Shown: positions 1 through 7,781, counted from the stretch's first letter. The stretch: DNA of 16,555 nucleotides from JBMYYR01 sp049609625 (GCA_049609625.1 JBMYYR010000040.1:1-16555); one strand, 5' to 3'. Program-made: numbers and translations. The notes: a model not told the origin generated them from the sequence alone.

Positions 1-12
1 TTGATAATAAAA

Positions 13-51
13 CAAAAAAAATAGCCGTTTATAACGGTTAATAAACGGCTA
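13..51 (-). terminator. Intrinsic terminator of the smpB-to-acyl-CoA synthetase unit
   Basis: Seen in sequence: on the minus strand an 11-bp perfect stem (arms 41-51 and 22-32) with an 8-base loop is followed by a run of eight T. It sits 20 bases after the stop codon of the acyl-CoA synthetase gene, where the end of this transcript is expected. Confidence 0.88.
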
Positions 52-71
52 AGGCTGGACAGAGACAAAAA

Positions 72-1835
72 TCAAGACTCATAAAACTTCGCTATTTCAG
101 TTTTATAGGCTTCATTAATCACGCGTCTTTTCATTTTTTGAGTTGGAGTTAATTCGCCCGTTTTTACCGACCAAGTTTCTGCAACTAAATGTATTTTTTT
201 GACTCTCATAAAGTTTGAAAACTCTTCATTAGATTCTTCAACCACACGCATCAATCGATTTTTAACCACATCTAAACTCAAAATGGTTTCCCAATCTTGT
301 TCTTTAATCTCGTGTTTCTCACACCATTTCAACAAAAATTCTTTGTAAGGCACAACCAAAGCCGAAGGATGTTTTTCGCCCTCGCCAACCACCATAACCT
401 GTTCTATAAATTGAGATTCTCTAATTTTATTTTCTAAACATTGTGGAGATACATATTTCCCTCCCGAAGTTTTGAACACTTCTTTTTTTCTATCGGTAAT
501 TTTCAAAAACTTAGAATCGACAAATTCGCCAATGTCTCCCGTTTTCAACCAATCGCCATCAAAGGTTTCTAAACTTTCGTCTGCCAATTTATAATAACCC
601 ATCATTACATTCGGCCCACGGTAAAGAATTTCGCCATCGTCTGCCAATTTGACTTCGCCGCCAGAAATAACGCAACCTACTGTGCCATAAGCATATTCGC
701 CTTTTATTGGGGAATTAAAAGCAATAACTGGTGAGGTTTCCGACAAGCCATAACCTTCAAAAACAGGAATTTGAGCCGCATTAAATACACGTGCTAATCT
801 GGGTTGAAGCGCAGCCGCGCCAACAACCACATAACGCATTTCGCCACCTAAGGCCTCTCGCCATTTGCTGAATATCAATTTATTAGCTAATTTTAATTGG
901 AATTTATAAAAACCTGATGTTCCATCAATTTCATGAGCCTTTCCAAGCTTCAAAGCCCAATTAAATAGTACTTTCTTGTGAATCGGCAATTGCGTGCCTT
1001 TTAGAACAATTTTGTCATACACTTTTTCCAACAATCGCGGTACCGTGCACATAAAAGCTGGGCGAACTTCACGCAAATTATCTCCAATTTTATCCATCGC
1101 CTCAGCATAATAAGTCCCCACCAAATGGCTCATGGTATAATATTCTGCAATGCGCTGAAAAACATGACATAAGGGTAGGAAACTCAGTGAGCGATCCTCA
1201 GGTTTTAAAGGAAATTTTTGCGCCACCACGTTAATTTGTGAGCAAACATTGCTGTGCGACAACATCACACCTTTTGGGTTTCCGGTTGTTCCAGACGTAT
1301 AAATTATGGTAAATAAATCCTCTTTTTTGGTCTCCACTTGCCACGCTTTTATCCACGAACTTTGTGGATTTTCTTTTCCAGAATCTAAAAGTGTTGTCCA
1401 TGAGGTTCCTGCTCCAAAGTCATCAAAAACAAAAATATGTTCTAAACAAGGAAGCTTATCTTTAAGTTCAATAACTTGATTATAAATCTCTTGCGAACTT
1501 ACAAAAACACATTTCACTTCGGCATCTTCCAAAATATACTTGATCTGATCTGCCGTTATATTCGGATAAATCGGAACGTGAATCGCCGTCATTTTGGTCA
1601 AAGCAAAATCAACAAACATCCATTGTGGGCGATTTTCAGAAATCACACTGACTTTATCGCCTTTTTTTAAGCCGAGGTTTATCAAACCATAAGCTAGATG
1701 GTCGGTAATATCAACAAAATCTTGACCACTATAGGTTTTCCAATCTCCATCCACTTTTTCGGCGTAAAGGCAATCGGGTTTGTGCTTTCTGATGTGCTGA
1801 TCAATCTGAAAAAGTTTGTTTATTTCTATCGCCAT
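72..1835 (-). CDS. Long-chain acyl-CoA synthetase (AMP-binding, FadD15/FACS type)
   Basis: A 587-residue adenylate-forming enzyme that would activate fatty acids to acyl-CoA using ATP, for beta-oxidation or phospholipid synthesis. The P-loop-like motif YTSGTTGNPKG lies at residues 179-189, EGYGLSET at 360-367, TGDIGE at 432-437, and the ITDRKKEVFKTSGGK hinge region at 446-460. Length fits the soluble or peripheral long-chain acyl-CoA synthetases common in Bacteroidota (about 590 residues). No signal peptide is seen, so it is probably cytoplasmic or loosely membrane-bound. It is the last gene of the minus-strand unit, 25 bases after the nitronate monooxygenase-like gene, and a strong terminator follows. 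The family is secure; chain-length preference cannot be read from sequence alone. Confidence 0.93.
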   Translation of the reverse strand: MAIEINKLFQIDQHIRKHKPDCLYAEKVDGDWKTYSGQDFVDITDHLAYGLINLGLKKGDKVSVISENRPQWMFVDFALTKMTAIHVPIYPNITADQIKYILEDAEVKCVFVSSQEIYNQVIELKDKLPCLEHIFVFDDFGAGTSWTTLLDSGKENPQSSWIKAWQVETKKEDLFTIIYTSGTTGNPKGVMLSHSNVCSQINVVAQKFPLKPEDRSLSFLPLCHVFQRIAEYYTMSHLVGTYYAEAMDKIGDNLREVRPAFMCTVPRLLEKVYDKIVLKGTQLPIHKKVLFNWALKLGKAHEIDGTSGFYKFQLKLANKLIFSKWREALGGEMRYVVVGAAALQPRLARVFNAAQIPVFEGYGLSETSPVIAFNSPIKGEYAYGTVGCVISGGEVKLADDGEILYRGPNVMMGYYKLADESLETFDGDWLKTGDIGEFVDSKFLKITDRKKEVFKTSGGKYVSPQCLENKIRESQFIEQVMVVGEGEKHPSALVVPYKEFLLKWCEKHEIKEQDWETILSLDVVKNRLMRVVEESNEEFSNFMRVKKIHLVAETWSVKTGELTPTQKMKRRVINEAYKTEIAKFYES

Positions 1836-1860
1836 GTGGAGTTTGGATTTATGATTTTTT

Positions 1861-2808
1861 TTATAGATTCAGATGAGAAATACGTGCTTTAGTTTGTTCA
1901 AAATCAGACAATAAGTTCTCAAAAATGGTCTTTACAGAATGTATCTCATCAATACTTGCCGACACCTGTCCGATTTCTAATTCGCCCTCAGTCATATCGC
2001 CTTCAAACATGCCTTTTTTGGCTCGTCCTCTACCCAAAAGTTCTTGCAATTCGTTTTTGCTCGCTTTATTCTGATAGGCTTCTAAAACTTGATCAAAGAA
2101 TGGATTTTTCAATAATCTAACTGGTGTTAATTCCTTAAACATCAGCATCGTATCACCTTCTTTGGCTTCCACAACGGCCTGTTTAAAAGCCAAATGTGCA
2201 GAAGATTCTTTTGAAGCCGCAAACAAAGAACCGATTTGAACGGCATCCGCACCCAAAGCAAAGGCAGCTAACATCGCTTTTCCGCTCCCGATGCCGCCTG
2301 CCGCAATGACGGGAATGCTCAACTGTGCTTTTTCCAACATGGGCAATAAGCACAAAGTTGTGGTTTCTTCGCGTCCGTTATGTCCTCCAGCTTCAAAACC
2401 TTCGGCAACGATAGCATCCACGCCAGCTTCCTCACATTTTAGAGCAAATTTTAGGTTCGACACCACGTGAACAACCTTGATACCGTGGCTTTGCAGATGT
2501 GTTGTCCATTTTTTTGGCGAACCAGCCGAGGTAAAAACGATAGGAATTTCATGTTCGATGATAGTCGAAATATGTTCTTCGATATTCGGATAAAGCAAAG
2601 GCAAATTAACCGCAAAAGGCCGATTGGTAGCGGCTTTGCATTTCTGGATTTCAGACTTCAAAACCTCAGGATACATCGAACCTGCGCCTAAAATACCGAG
2701 TCCGCCGCAATTGGAAACCGCCGAAGCCAATTCCCAACCTGCACACCAAATCATTCCACCTTGAATAATAGGATATTTGATGCCAAAAAGTTTACAGATT
2801 GTGTTCAA
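1861..2808 (-). CDS. Nitronate monooxygenase / FabK-like FMN oxidoreductase, TTG start
   Basis: A 315-residue TIM-barrel flavoprotein of the NMO/2-nitropropane dioxygenase superfamily, which also includes the enoyl-ACP reductase FabK. The N-terminal FMN-binding signature YPIIQGGM is at residues 12-19. The AEGFEAGGHNG segment at 135-145 carries the conserved His143. The phosphate-binding loop AAGGIGSGKA is at 169-178, followed by GADAVQIGSLF at 186-196. The start codon is TTG at 2808-2806, two bases after the stop of the protease gene. The next Met (residue 19) lies inside the FMN motif and is too late, and an in-frame stop lies four codons upstream of the few alternatives, so TTG (or a rarer ATT/ATA) must be used. 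Its place before an acyl-CoA synthetase gene suggests lipid metabolism (inference). NMO and FabK cannot be separated on what is visible. Confidence 0.88.
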   Translation of the reverse strand: MNTICKLFGIKYPIIQGGMIWCAGWELASAVSNCGGLGILGAGSMYPEVLKSEIQKCKAATNRPFAVNLPLLYPNIEEHISTIIEHEIPIVFTSAGSPKKWTTHLQSHGIKVVHVVSNLKFALKCEEAGVDAIVAEGFEAGGHNGREETTTLCLLPMLEKAQLSIPVIAAGGIGSGKAMLAAFALGADAVQIGSLFAASKESSAHLAFKQAVVEAKEGDTMLMFKELTPVRLLKNPFFDQVLEAYQNKASKNELQELLGRGRAKKGMFEGDMTEGELEIGQVSASIDEIHSVKTIFENLLSDFEQTKARISHLNL

Positions 2809-2810
2809 AA

Positions 2811-4430
2811 TTATTTTCTTAAAGCTTTATAAGTGAATGTTTTGTCTTGGTTTTCGATTTGAATAAAATACAAACCCATGTCTAAGTCAGAAGATTCAAA
2901 AGACCATTGACTTGTGCTTGAGCTAAATTCGTATTGATAAAGCATCTGAGCTAAGGTGTTGTAAATCTTTAGTTTATCACCCGATTTGAATTGATGATGA
3001 ACAAAAAGCTTGTCGTTAAACGGATTTGGGTAAATACCTAAAAACTTGTCGTCTAAAACATCATTCTCAATGTCGGGAACAATTTGTTTAAAATTAGGAA
3101 TACCATAACCAAAATCGGCATCATAATTTGGATATAAATGCGCACTTTCTTCTATCAAACTCAAGATATCCATATTGTTGATAGACGGATTTTTAGTTTT
3201 TAGATATTGCCATAAACAGGCGGCAGCTCCACTCAAAACAGGCGAAGAAAAAGACGTGCCTTGACTCGGAGAGGCGTCTGATTTGCTTCCTGAAAGGACA
3301 TAAATGAATTGTCCCATTGCAGAAACATTTGGTTTGACTTCGCCATCAATCCGCGGGCCATGAGAGCTAAAACCTGAAGAATTACCATCAATATCAACCG
3401 ATCCAACAGCCAACACGCTGTCGCCATCGGCTGGCGCACCAATATAATACCACGGACTATTTCCAGAATTTCCAGCGCTATTGACAACCAAAATACCTTT
3501 CGACGCTGCCCAATCGGCAGCTTTGGTAATCAAGGTCTGATTGCCGTCTAATTGTTCGTAAGTGTGATTTTCTAAACTATCATCAAATTGAGTGTAACCC
3601 AAAGAGGAGTTAATGATATCAGCACCGACAGAATCGGCGTATTCGGCAGCTAAAAGCCAGTAACTTTCTTCCACTAAACTTTCCGAAGCCCCATCTTCTG
3701 TTCTCATTAACAGGTAATTAGCCTTCGGTGCTGTGCCAATATAATACTTTGGCATATAGCCCGCCATCAGACCCAAAACATTCTGCCCGTGACTCGAATA
3801 TTGATAGGAAACCGTTGAGCCATCGCCCAAAACAAAATCTGGTCCAGCCTCAATTCTATTTTCTTCAAAGGCAAATTTAAAACCTTCGTGTTGATCTACA
3901 TTCGCAAAACCTGCATCCAAAACCGCAATCAACATGCCTTGCCCTTTATAATGGTGTTGATGCAAAACTTTGGCATTGAGTTGAGAAATTTGAGGATCGG
4001 CAAAACCATATTCTAAACCTTTGTTTTCAAAAGGTTTAAGTTCAATATTATCATATTCGCTAAGCACAGAATAGCTTTTAGGAAGCGCTTCTATACGTTC
4101 GATAAAATCTTCCTTTTCCAATTTAATCAATTGATTATCATCTAAATAAACTAAACTTGCATTGAGCCATTTCGACGATTTAATTGGTTTCTGAGTATGT
4201 GATTTAAGGTAAGTTGAATAGCTTTTTTCGACAGGAATATCTTTAAAATCTAAAGCAATATGTTGCTGTTTTCTGCGCTCCAAACTTCGTGCACTCAACT
4301 CGACGTCATCTAAAGTTTGCTCGCCTTTATCCGAAAAATAAACCCAATAATAATTCTGTGCGTTTAGCTCATTTGCAAATCCGCAAACAAGTATAAAATA
4401 CAAAGAAAAATAAAGGGATTTAATAGTCAT
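2811..4430 (-). CDS. Secreted S8 (subtilisin-like) serine protease with T9SS sorting domain
   Basis: A 539-residue exported protease. A Sec signal peptide covers about residues 1-24 (hydrophobic core, cleavage near LNAQ). A propeptide-like segment follows to about 140, then the S8 catalytic domain: Asp172 in AVLDAGF, His214 in SSHGQN, the oxyanion Asn321 in NSAGNSG, and the nucleophile Ser393 in GTSFSSP. All key residues are present, so it should be active. The last ~75 residues, from IYPNPF at 466-471 to the C-terminus with the DMGLYFIQI block, match type A T9SS sorting domains, so it is predicted to cross the outer membrane by the gliding-associated secretion system and stay at the surface or be released. 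The gene starts 4 bases after the MORN-repeat gene and is followed after 2 bases by the nitronate monooxygenase-like gene. The substrate is unknown. Confidence 0.93.
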   Translation of the reverse strand: MTIKSLYFSLYFILVCGFANELNAQNYYWVYFSDKGEQTLDDVELSARSLERRKQQHIALDFKDIPVEKSYSTYLKSHTQKPIKSSKWLNASLVYLDDNQLIKLEKEDFIERIEALPKSYSVLSEYDNIELKPFENKGLEYGFADPQISQLNAKVLHQHHYKGQGMLIAVLDAGFANVDQHEGFKFAFEENRIEAGPDFVLGDGSTVSYQYSSHGQNVLGLMAGYMPKYYIGTAPKANYLLMRTEDGASESLVEESYWLLAAEYADSVGADIINSSLGYTQFDDSLENHTYEQLDGNQTLITKAADWAASKGILVVNSAGNSGNSPWYYIGAPADGDSVLAVGSVDIDGNSSGFSSHGPRIDGEVKPNVSAMGQFIYVLSGSKSDASPSQGTSFSSPVLSGAAACLWQYLKTKNPSINNMDILSLIEESAHLYPNYDADFGYGIPNFKQIVPDIENDVLDDKFLGIYPNPFNDKLFVHHQFKSGDKLKIYNTLAQMLYQYEFSSSTSQWSFESSDLDMGLYFIQIENQDKTFTYKALRK

Positions 4431-4434
4431 AGAT

Positions 4435-5109
4435 TTACTCTTTATCGTGATCTGTGCTGAGTTTTAGACTTCCGTCTGGATTATATTCATTCCACACACC
4501 TGATTGATTACCAGACTTATACTGACCTTTTCGCTTCAGTTCTCCAGTTTTATAATAGAACACAATATCGCCCTCCATCAATCCTGATTTATAGCTGCCT
4601 TTAGTTTGGATTTGACCATTTTCGAAATAATCTACAAACTCGCCTTCTTTCACACCATTTACACAATTTACGAAGCCTGCAAGTTGTCCATTTTCGAAAA
4701 AATAACGCTGCTTTCCATCTAATTCATGGTCTTTATAAAACTCAATCGACAGCGTGTCCGTGCCATTATCGGCAAAAAATAACCATTCGCCTTGCTTTTG
4801 TTTTTCCTCTACATAACCTTGCGCATGCAGATTTCCAAACACATTATACATCTTTACTAATGCTTTTTCGCCAGCGGTTTCATAAATTCTGGTACTCACC
4901 AAACGTCCAGATTTATCATAAAAACTAAAGGTATCTACTTCTAAGTCGTTGACAAACTGACCACTATAGCGTAACTGACCATTTGGGTATTTTTTTGACC
5001 ATTTCCCTTGTTTCAAGCCCTGATCGTCGATTTTGTTTTGAGCCAAACTCCCAAAAGAGAAACCTAAAAAAGCACAAAAAAGCAGTGTTTTGAGTATGTT
5101 TTTATACAT
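4435..5109 (-). CDS. Secreted MORN/YwqK-type repeat protein
   Basis: A 224-residue protein made almost wholly of MORN-2 repeats of the pattern G-x-W-x-x-Y-x-x-G-x-L/K-x-x-x-G-x-Y-x-x-G. Clear units are KQGKWSKKYPNGQLRYSGQF (residues 36-55), KQGEWLFFADNG, LDGKQRYFFENGQLAG, KEGEFVDYFENGQIQTKGSY, MEGDIVFYYKTGELKRKGQY and QSGVWNEYNPDGSLK near the C-terminus. A signal peptide covers about residues 1-23, with a cleavage site near SLAQ and no lipobox cysteine, so it is predicted to be periplasmic. Databases often label such proteins 'YwqK antitoxin', but nothing here suggests a toxin-antitoxin pair. It lies between the glycosyltransferase gene (2-base gap) and the S8 protease gene (4-base gap), so translation of the three is probably coupled. 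The function is unknown. Confidence 0.82.
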   Translation of the reverse strand: MYKNILKTLLFCAFLGFSFGSLAQNKIDDQGLKQGKWSKKYPNGQLRYSGQFVNDLEVDTFSFYDKSGRLVSTRIYETAGEKALVKMYNVFGNLHAQGYVEEKQKQGEWLFFADNGTDTLSIEFYKDHELDGKQRYFFENGQLAGFVNCVNGVKEGEFVDYFENGQIQTKGSYKSGLMEGDIVFYYKTGELKRKGQYKSGNQSGVWNEYNPDGSLKLSTDHDKE

Positions 5110-5111
5110 AA

Positions 5112-6065
5112 TTAGATGACTTTTTCTAAATGATAATTATTTCTATCTGTTTTGTTTCTGGCAATCATTTCGGTTATAAATCCTGTTATAAACAGCTGAA
5201 TGCCAACAATTAAAAATGTTAATGCTAAATAAAATTCTGAACGATCGGCAAGTTTTTGAGCCGAGGTATCAAAGAATACTTTATCAATACCGATGTAAAA
5301 CAAGAAACAAAAGGCGATCATGGTAATCAAAACACCTAAAGTACCGAAAAAGTGCATCGGGCGTTTGCCAAATTTAGAAATAAATGTAATCGACATCAAG
5401 TCTAAAAAGCCATTTACAAAACGCTCTAATCCGAATTTGGTTACACCATATTTTCGTTCCTGATGCTGAACCACTTTTTCTCCAATACGCTTAAAACCAG
5501 CCCAATTGGCAATCACAGGAATGTAGCGGTGCATTTCGCCATACACTTCTATGGTTTTGATGACGTCCTTTCGGTAGGCTTTTAATCCGCAATTAAAATC
5601 GTTGAGTTTGACGCCAGAAGCTTTTCTTGTAGCGGCATTAAAAAGTTTGGTCGGAATGGTTTTCGATAGTGGGTCAAAACGCTTTTTCTTCCAACCCGAA
5701 ACCAAATCAAAACCTTGATTTTTAATCATGTCATACAAACCAGGAATTTCTTCTGGAGAATCCTGCAAATCGGCATCCATAGTTATAACAACCTGACCTT
5801 CAGCTTCTTTGAAGCCGACATACAAACCAGCAGATTTACCGTAATTTCGTCTAAATTTCACGCCAACCAAATCCGGATCTTGTGTTTTTAGCTCTTCGAT
5901 GATGTTCCACGACTCATCAGTAGAGCCATCGTCAATCATCACAATTTGAAGTGCATAGCCTTGGTCTTGAGCTACTTTCCGAATCCAACTATGAAGTTCG
6001 GGAAGCGATTCGGCTTCATTAAACAAAGGAATGACAACGGAAATATCGTATGTTTTATTTTGCAT
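5112..6065 (-). CDS. Family 2 glycosyltransferase, DPM1/GtrB-like, membrane-anchored
   Basis: A 317-residue GT-A fold glycosyltransferase that probably moves a sugar from a nucleotide donor onto a polyprenyl phosphate at the inner face of the inner membrane. The N-terminal VVIPLFNEAE is at residues 10-19, IDDGSTDES at 44-52, and the metal-binding DAD within MDADLQDSPEE at 96-106. Two membrane helices follow the catalytic domain (about 237-260 and 278-300), the usual layout of undecaprenyl-phosphate glycosyltransferases of the GtrB/ArnC/DPM1 group. Its ATG lies inside the 3' end of the DUF4199 gene (11-base overlap), which suggests translational coupling. The sugar cannot be inferred; no GtrA flippase gene is seen beside it, although the preceding four-helix protein occupies that position. 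Confidence 0.9.
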   Translation of the reverse strand: MQNKTYDISVVIPLFNEAESLPELHSWIRKVAQDQGYALQIVMIDDGSTDESWNIIEELKTQDPDLVGVKFRRNYGKSAGLYVGFKEAEGQVVITMDADLQDSPEEIPGLYDMIKNQGFDLVSGWKKKRFDPLSKTIPTKLFNAATRKASGVKLNDFNCGLKAYRKDVIKTIEVYGEMHRYIPVIANWAGFKRIGEKVVQHQERKYGVTKFGLERFVNGFLDLMSITFISKFGKRPMHFFGTLGVLITMIAFCFLFYIGIDKVFFDTSAQKLADRSEFYLALTFLIVGIQLFITGFITEMIARNKTDRNNYHLEKVI

Positions 6066-6588
6066 CTTTTAGGCTAATTAATTGGTGTATTGTGCTGATT
6101 ACAAGAGAAATAACAGCTGACATTAAAAGTAAAAGAAAGCCTGTTTTGATGCTCAAAAATTTTGGAGTCATCATCTCATTCAAACTACTTAAACCTTGTT
6201 CTATTTTCTCCTGACTTTCTTGTTCTGAAAGACCTAAACGCTTAACACTTTCGTGAATAGAAGCGGTTTCTTGGTCTAAAAGTGTATTAAAAAAAGATTC
6301 CCCAAAGGTATTTAAAAACACAAAATAAGCGAGACTCAAAATAAGTGCGGCTATAACTTGTGTTTTGAAGCCATTGCTAAACATATCGCGAAAGCGTGTT
6401 TGCTGAAAAAGGCGTTTGCCTTGATGAATGGATATAAAGGCAAAAAAGCTCATAAATACAGTGAATGTCAGTAAGATAAGTTTATTATCTGTAATTGATT
6501 TCAAAATAAAAACGGCTTGACAAAAAGCCAAACAAAGTCCTAAAAATAAGCCGTTTTTTCTTGCAATCAGATTGTATTCTCGTCCCAT
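6055..6588 (-). CDS. DUF4199 family four-helix membrane protein
   Basis: A 177-residue membrane protein with four predicted helices at about 12-30, 36-54, 75-95 and 147-168. A polar, Glu/Gln-rich segment (about 105-140) lies between helices 3 and 4. The arrangement and the N-terminal charged stretch match the DUF4199 family, which is widespread in Bacteroidota, has no known function, and is often encoded next to a DPM1-like glycosyltransferase gene, as here. It starts one base after the smpB stop codon, and its last codons overlap the glycosyltransferase start. A role as a partner of the glycosyltransferase is inferred only from this overlap and from co-occurrence. Confidence 0.8.
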   Translation of the reverse strand: MGREYNLIARKNGLFLGLCLAFCQAVFILKSITDNKLILLTFTVFMSFFAFISIHQGKRLFQQTRFRDMFSNGFKTQVIAALILSLAYFVFLNTFGESFFNTLLDQETASIHESVKRLGLSEQESQEKIEQGLSSLNEMMTPKFLSIKTGFLLLLMSAVISLVISTIHQLISLKDAK

Positions 6589-6589
6589 T

Positions 6590-7057
6590 TTAGTACGTTT
6601 TTCGAGTTCGATCTAAAGTCCGTTTCACATCACGCTCTTTGATTGAGTTTCGTTTGTCGTGTGTTTTTTTACCTTTTGCCAAACCTATTCTGAGTTTCGC
6701 TAAGCCACTTTCGTTGATAAATAAATTGAGCGGAACTAAGGTGTAACCAACATTTTGGAGTTTAGAAACCAGTTTTCTGATTTCTCTTTTCTGTAACAAA
6801 AGTTTTCGATTCCGACGTGTAACGTGGTTGTTATACGAACCATTTTCATACTCGGCAATATACATATCTTTTACCCAAACTTCCATATTGTGAACATAGG
6901 CATAAGACTCGCCAATACTAGCTTTTCCAGCTCTTAGCGACTTAATTTCTGTACCCGTCAGAACAATTCCGGCGGTGTAGGTGTCAGAAATTTCATACTC
7001 AAAACGGGCTTTTTTGTTTTGGATATTGATTTTCTTTTGCTTCTCGTTTTTTGCCAT
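6590..7057 (-). CDS. smpB: SsrA-binding protein SmpB (trans-translation)
   Basis: A 155-residue protein that binds tmRNA and delivers it to stalled ribosomes. Recognisable blocks are NKKARFEYEI (residues 14-23), TAGIVLTGTEIKSLR (28-42), the central RRNRKLLLQKREIRKL (81-96), VPLNLFINESGLAKLRIGLAKGKK (108-131; the LAKGKK block is diagnostic) and the basic tail DKRNSIKERDVKRTLDR (134-150). Length is normal for the family. The ATG at 7057 is the only plausible start: no other Met occurs before residue 59. The -7 promoter element ends only five bases before this ATG, so the mRNA may have almost no 5' leader. smpB heads the seven-gene minus-strand unit and is followed after one base by the DUF4199 gene. 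Confidence 0.97.
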   Translation of the reverse strand: MAKNEKQKKINIQNKKARFEYEISDTYTAGIVLTGTEIKSLRAGKASIGESYAYVHNMEVWVKDMYIAEYENGSYNNHVTRRNRKLLLQKREIRKLVSKLQNVGYTLVPLNLFINESGLAKLRIGLAKGKKTHDKRNSIKERDVKRTLDRTRKTY

Positions 7058-7061
7058 TCTA

Positions 7062-7092
7062 CAAAGATAGTTTTTTTCTATGTTGCCGACAA
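7062..7092 (-). promoter_or_regulatory. smpB promoter (TTG-N20-TATCTTTG)
   Basis: Seen on the minus strand: the -7 element TATCTTTG at 7069-7062 (consensus TAnnTTTG) with TTG at 7092-7090, a 20-base spacer; TTTG at 7096-7093 gives 23. Both fit the Bacteroidota sigma-ABfr spacing of about 17-23. A short dyad (TGTTG/CAACA, 7081-7085 and 7090-7094) overlaps the -33 region. A second -7-like TAAATTTG (7100-7093) has no good -33. Transcription should start around 7055-7058, essentially on the smpB ATG. Confidence 0.72.
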
Positions 7093-7141
7093 CAAATTTA
7101 AATCGCTTTTTGGACTAAATTCACACTTTTATAAACACTCG

Positions 7142-7159
7142 TAGAATTTGCAAATTCTA
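7142..7159. repeat. 18-bp perfect palindrome between plsC-like gene and smpB
   Basis: TAGAATTTGCAAATTCTA reads identically on both strands. It sits in the 163-base gap between the end of the acyltransferase gene (7221) and the smpB start (7057), about 50 bases upstream of the smpB -33 element. No T run follows on either strand, so it is not a typical terminator. It could be an operator or a transcript-processing hairpin. No protein family is recognised for it. Confidence 0.6.
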
Positions 7160-7220
7160 GAATGCAAGCTTATTTTTGGAATGTCTGGCGGTCTGAATCT
7201 GCTGTAAAAACTCTAAACCT

Positions 7221-7781
7221 CTAAAAAATTTGAGGATCATATTTTTCAGGAATTTTCCCTTTTTTATCGGCATAAAAATCTTGAATTAACTGCATGTCTT
7301 TCTCAAAATCGCCACTGGGCTGGATGCTTGGTCCAAAGCCATAGATTTTTTTTTCATAATCGGCAAAACAAAGCACAATAGGCACTTTGGCATGGTTGGC
7401 AATTCGATAAAAGCCTGTTTTCCATCGAGATACTTTTGAGCGACTGCCTTCTGGCGATAGCAGCAGATGTGCGCGATCTGAGTGTTCAAAAAAATGAACA
7501 AGTTGAGCTGTGAATTTCCGTTTGTCTTTTTGAGAAAAATCGACACCAATAGCGCCCAAAGGTTTCATAAACATATTAAAAGGGAAGCGCAACCAGCTTG
7601 ATTTTATCAGAAAATTAAGCTTAAAATTGAAACGCCAAATAGCTGAAATCATCAGCGCAAAATCCCAGTTGCTGGTATGTGGCGCGCCAATGATAACGGC
7701 TTTGTCTAATTCAGGATCAAACTGGCCTATAAACGTCCAGCCCAGAGCGTCTAACAAACGTGTAGCTATCCACTTTTTCAT
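7221..7781 (-). CDS. PlsC-like 1-acyl-sn-glycerol-3-phosphate acyltransferase family protein
   Basis: A 186-residue member of the PlsC/LPLAT acyltransferase superfamily. The catalytic HX4D motif is present as HTSNWD (His35, Asp40), the block III motif as PEGSRSK at 110-116, and a block IV-like VPIV at 133-136. It is shorter than classical PlsC (about 240 residues) and starts close to the HX4D motif without a clear N-terminal membrane helix, as in the small cytosolic-face acyltransferases often found in Bacteroidota. It probably acylates a lysophospholipid or related acceptor at the inner membrane; the acceptor is not known. Its ATG overlaps the stop of the helicase gene by four bases (ATGA), so the two are likely translationally coupled, although their functions look unrelated. 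It is the last gene of the methyltransferase-rnr-ruvB-helicase run; no clear terminator follows. Confidence 0.87.
   Translation of the reverse strand: MKKWIATRLLDALGWTFIGQFDPELDKAVIIGAPHTSNWDFALMISAIWRFNFKLNFLIKSSWLRFPFNMFMKPLGAIGVDFSQKDKRKFTAQLVHFFEHSDRAHLLLSPEGSRSKVSRWKTGFYRIANHAKVPIVLCFADYEKKIYGFGPSIQPSGDFEKDMQLIQDFYADKKGKIPEKYDPQIF

Noticed and set aside
4435..5109. YwqK-like protein as part of a toxin-antitoxin system
   Set aside because: It has a signal peptide and MORN repeats, and neither neighbour resembles a toxin; the label is a database habit.
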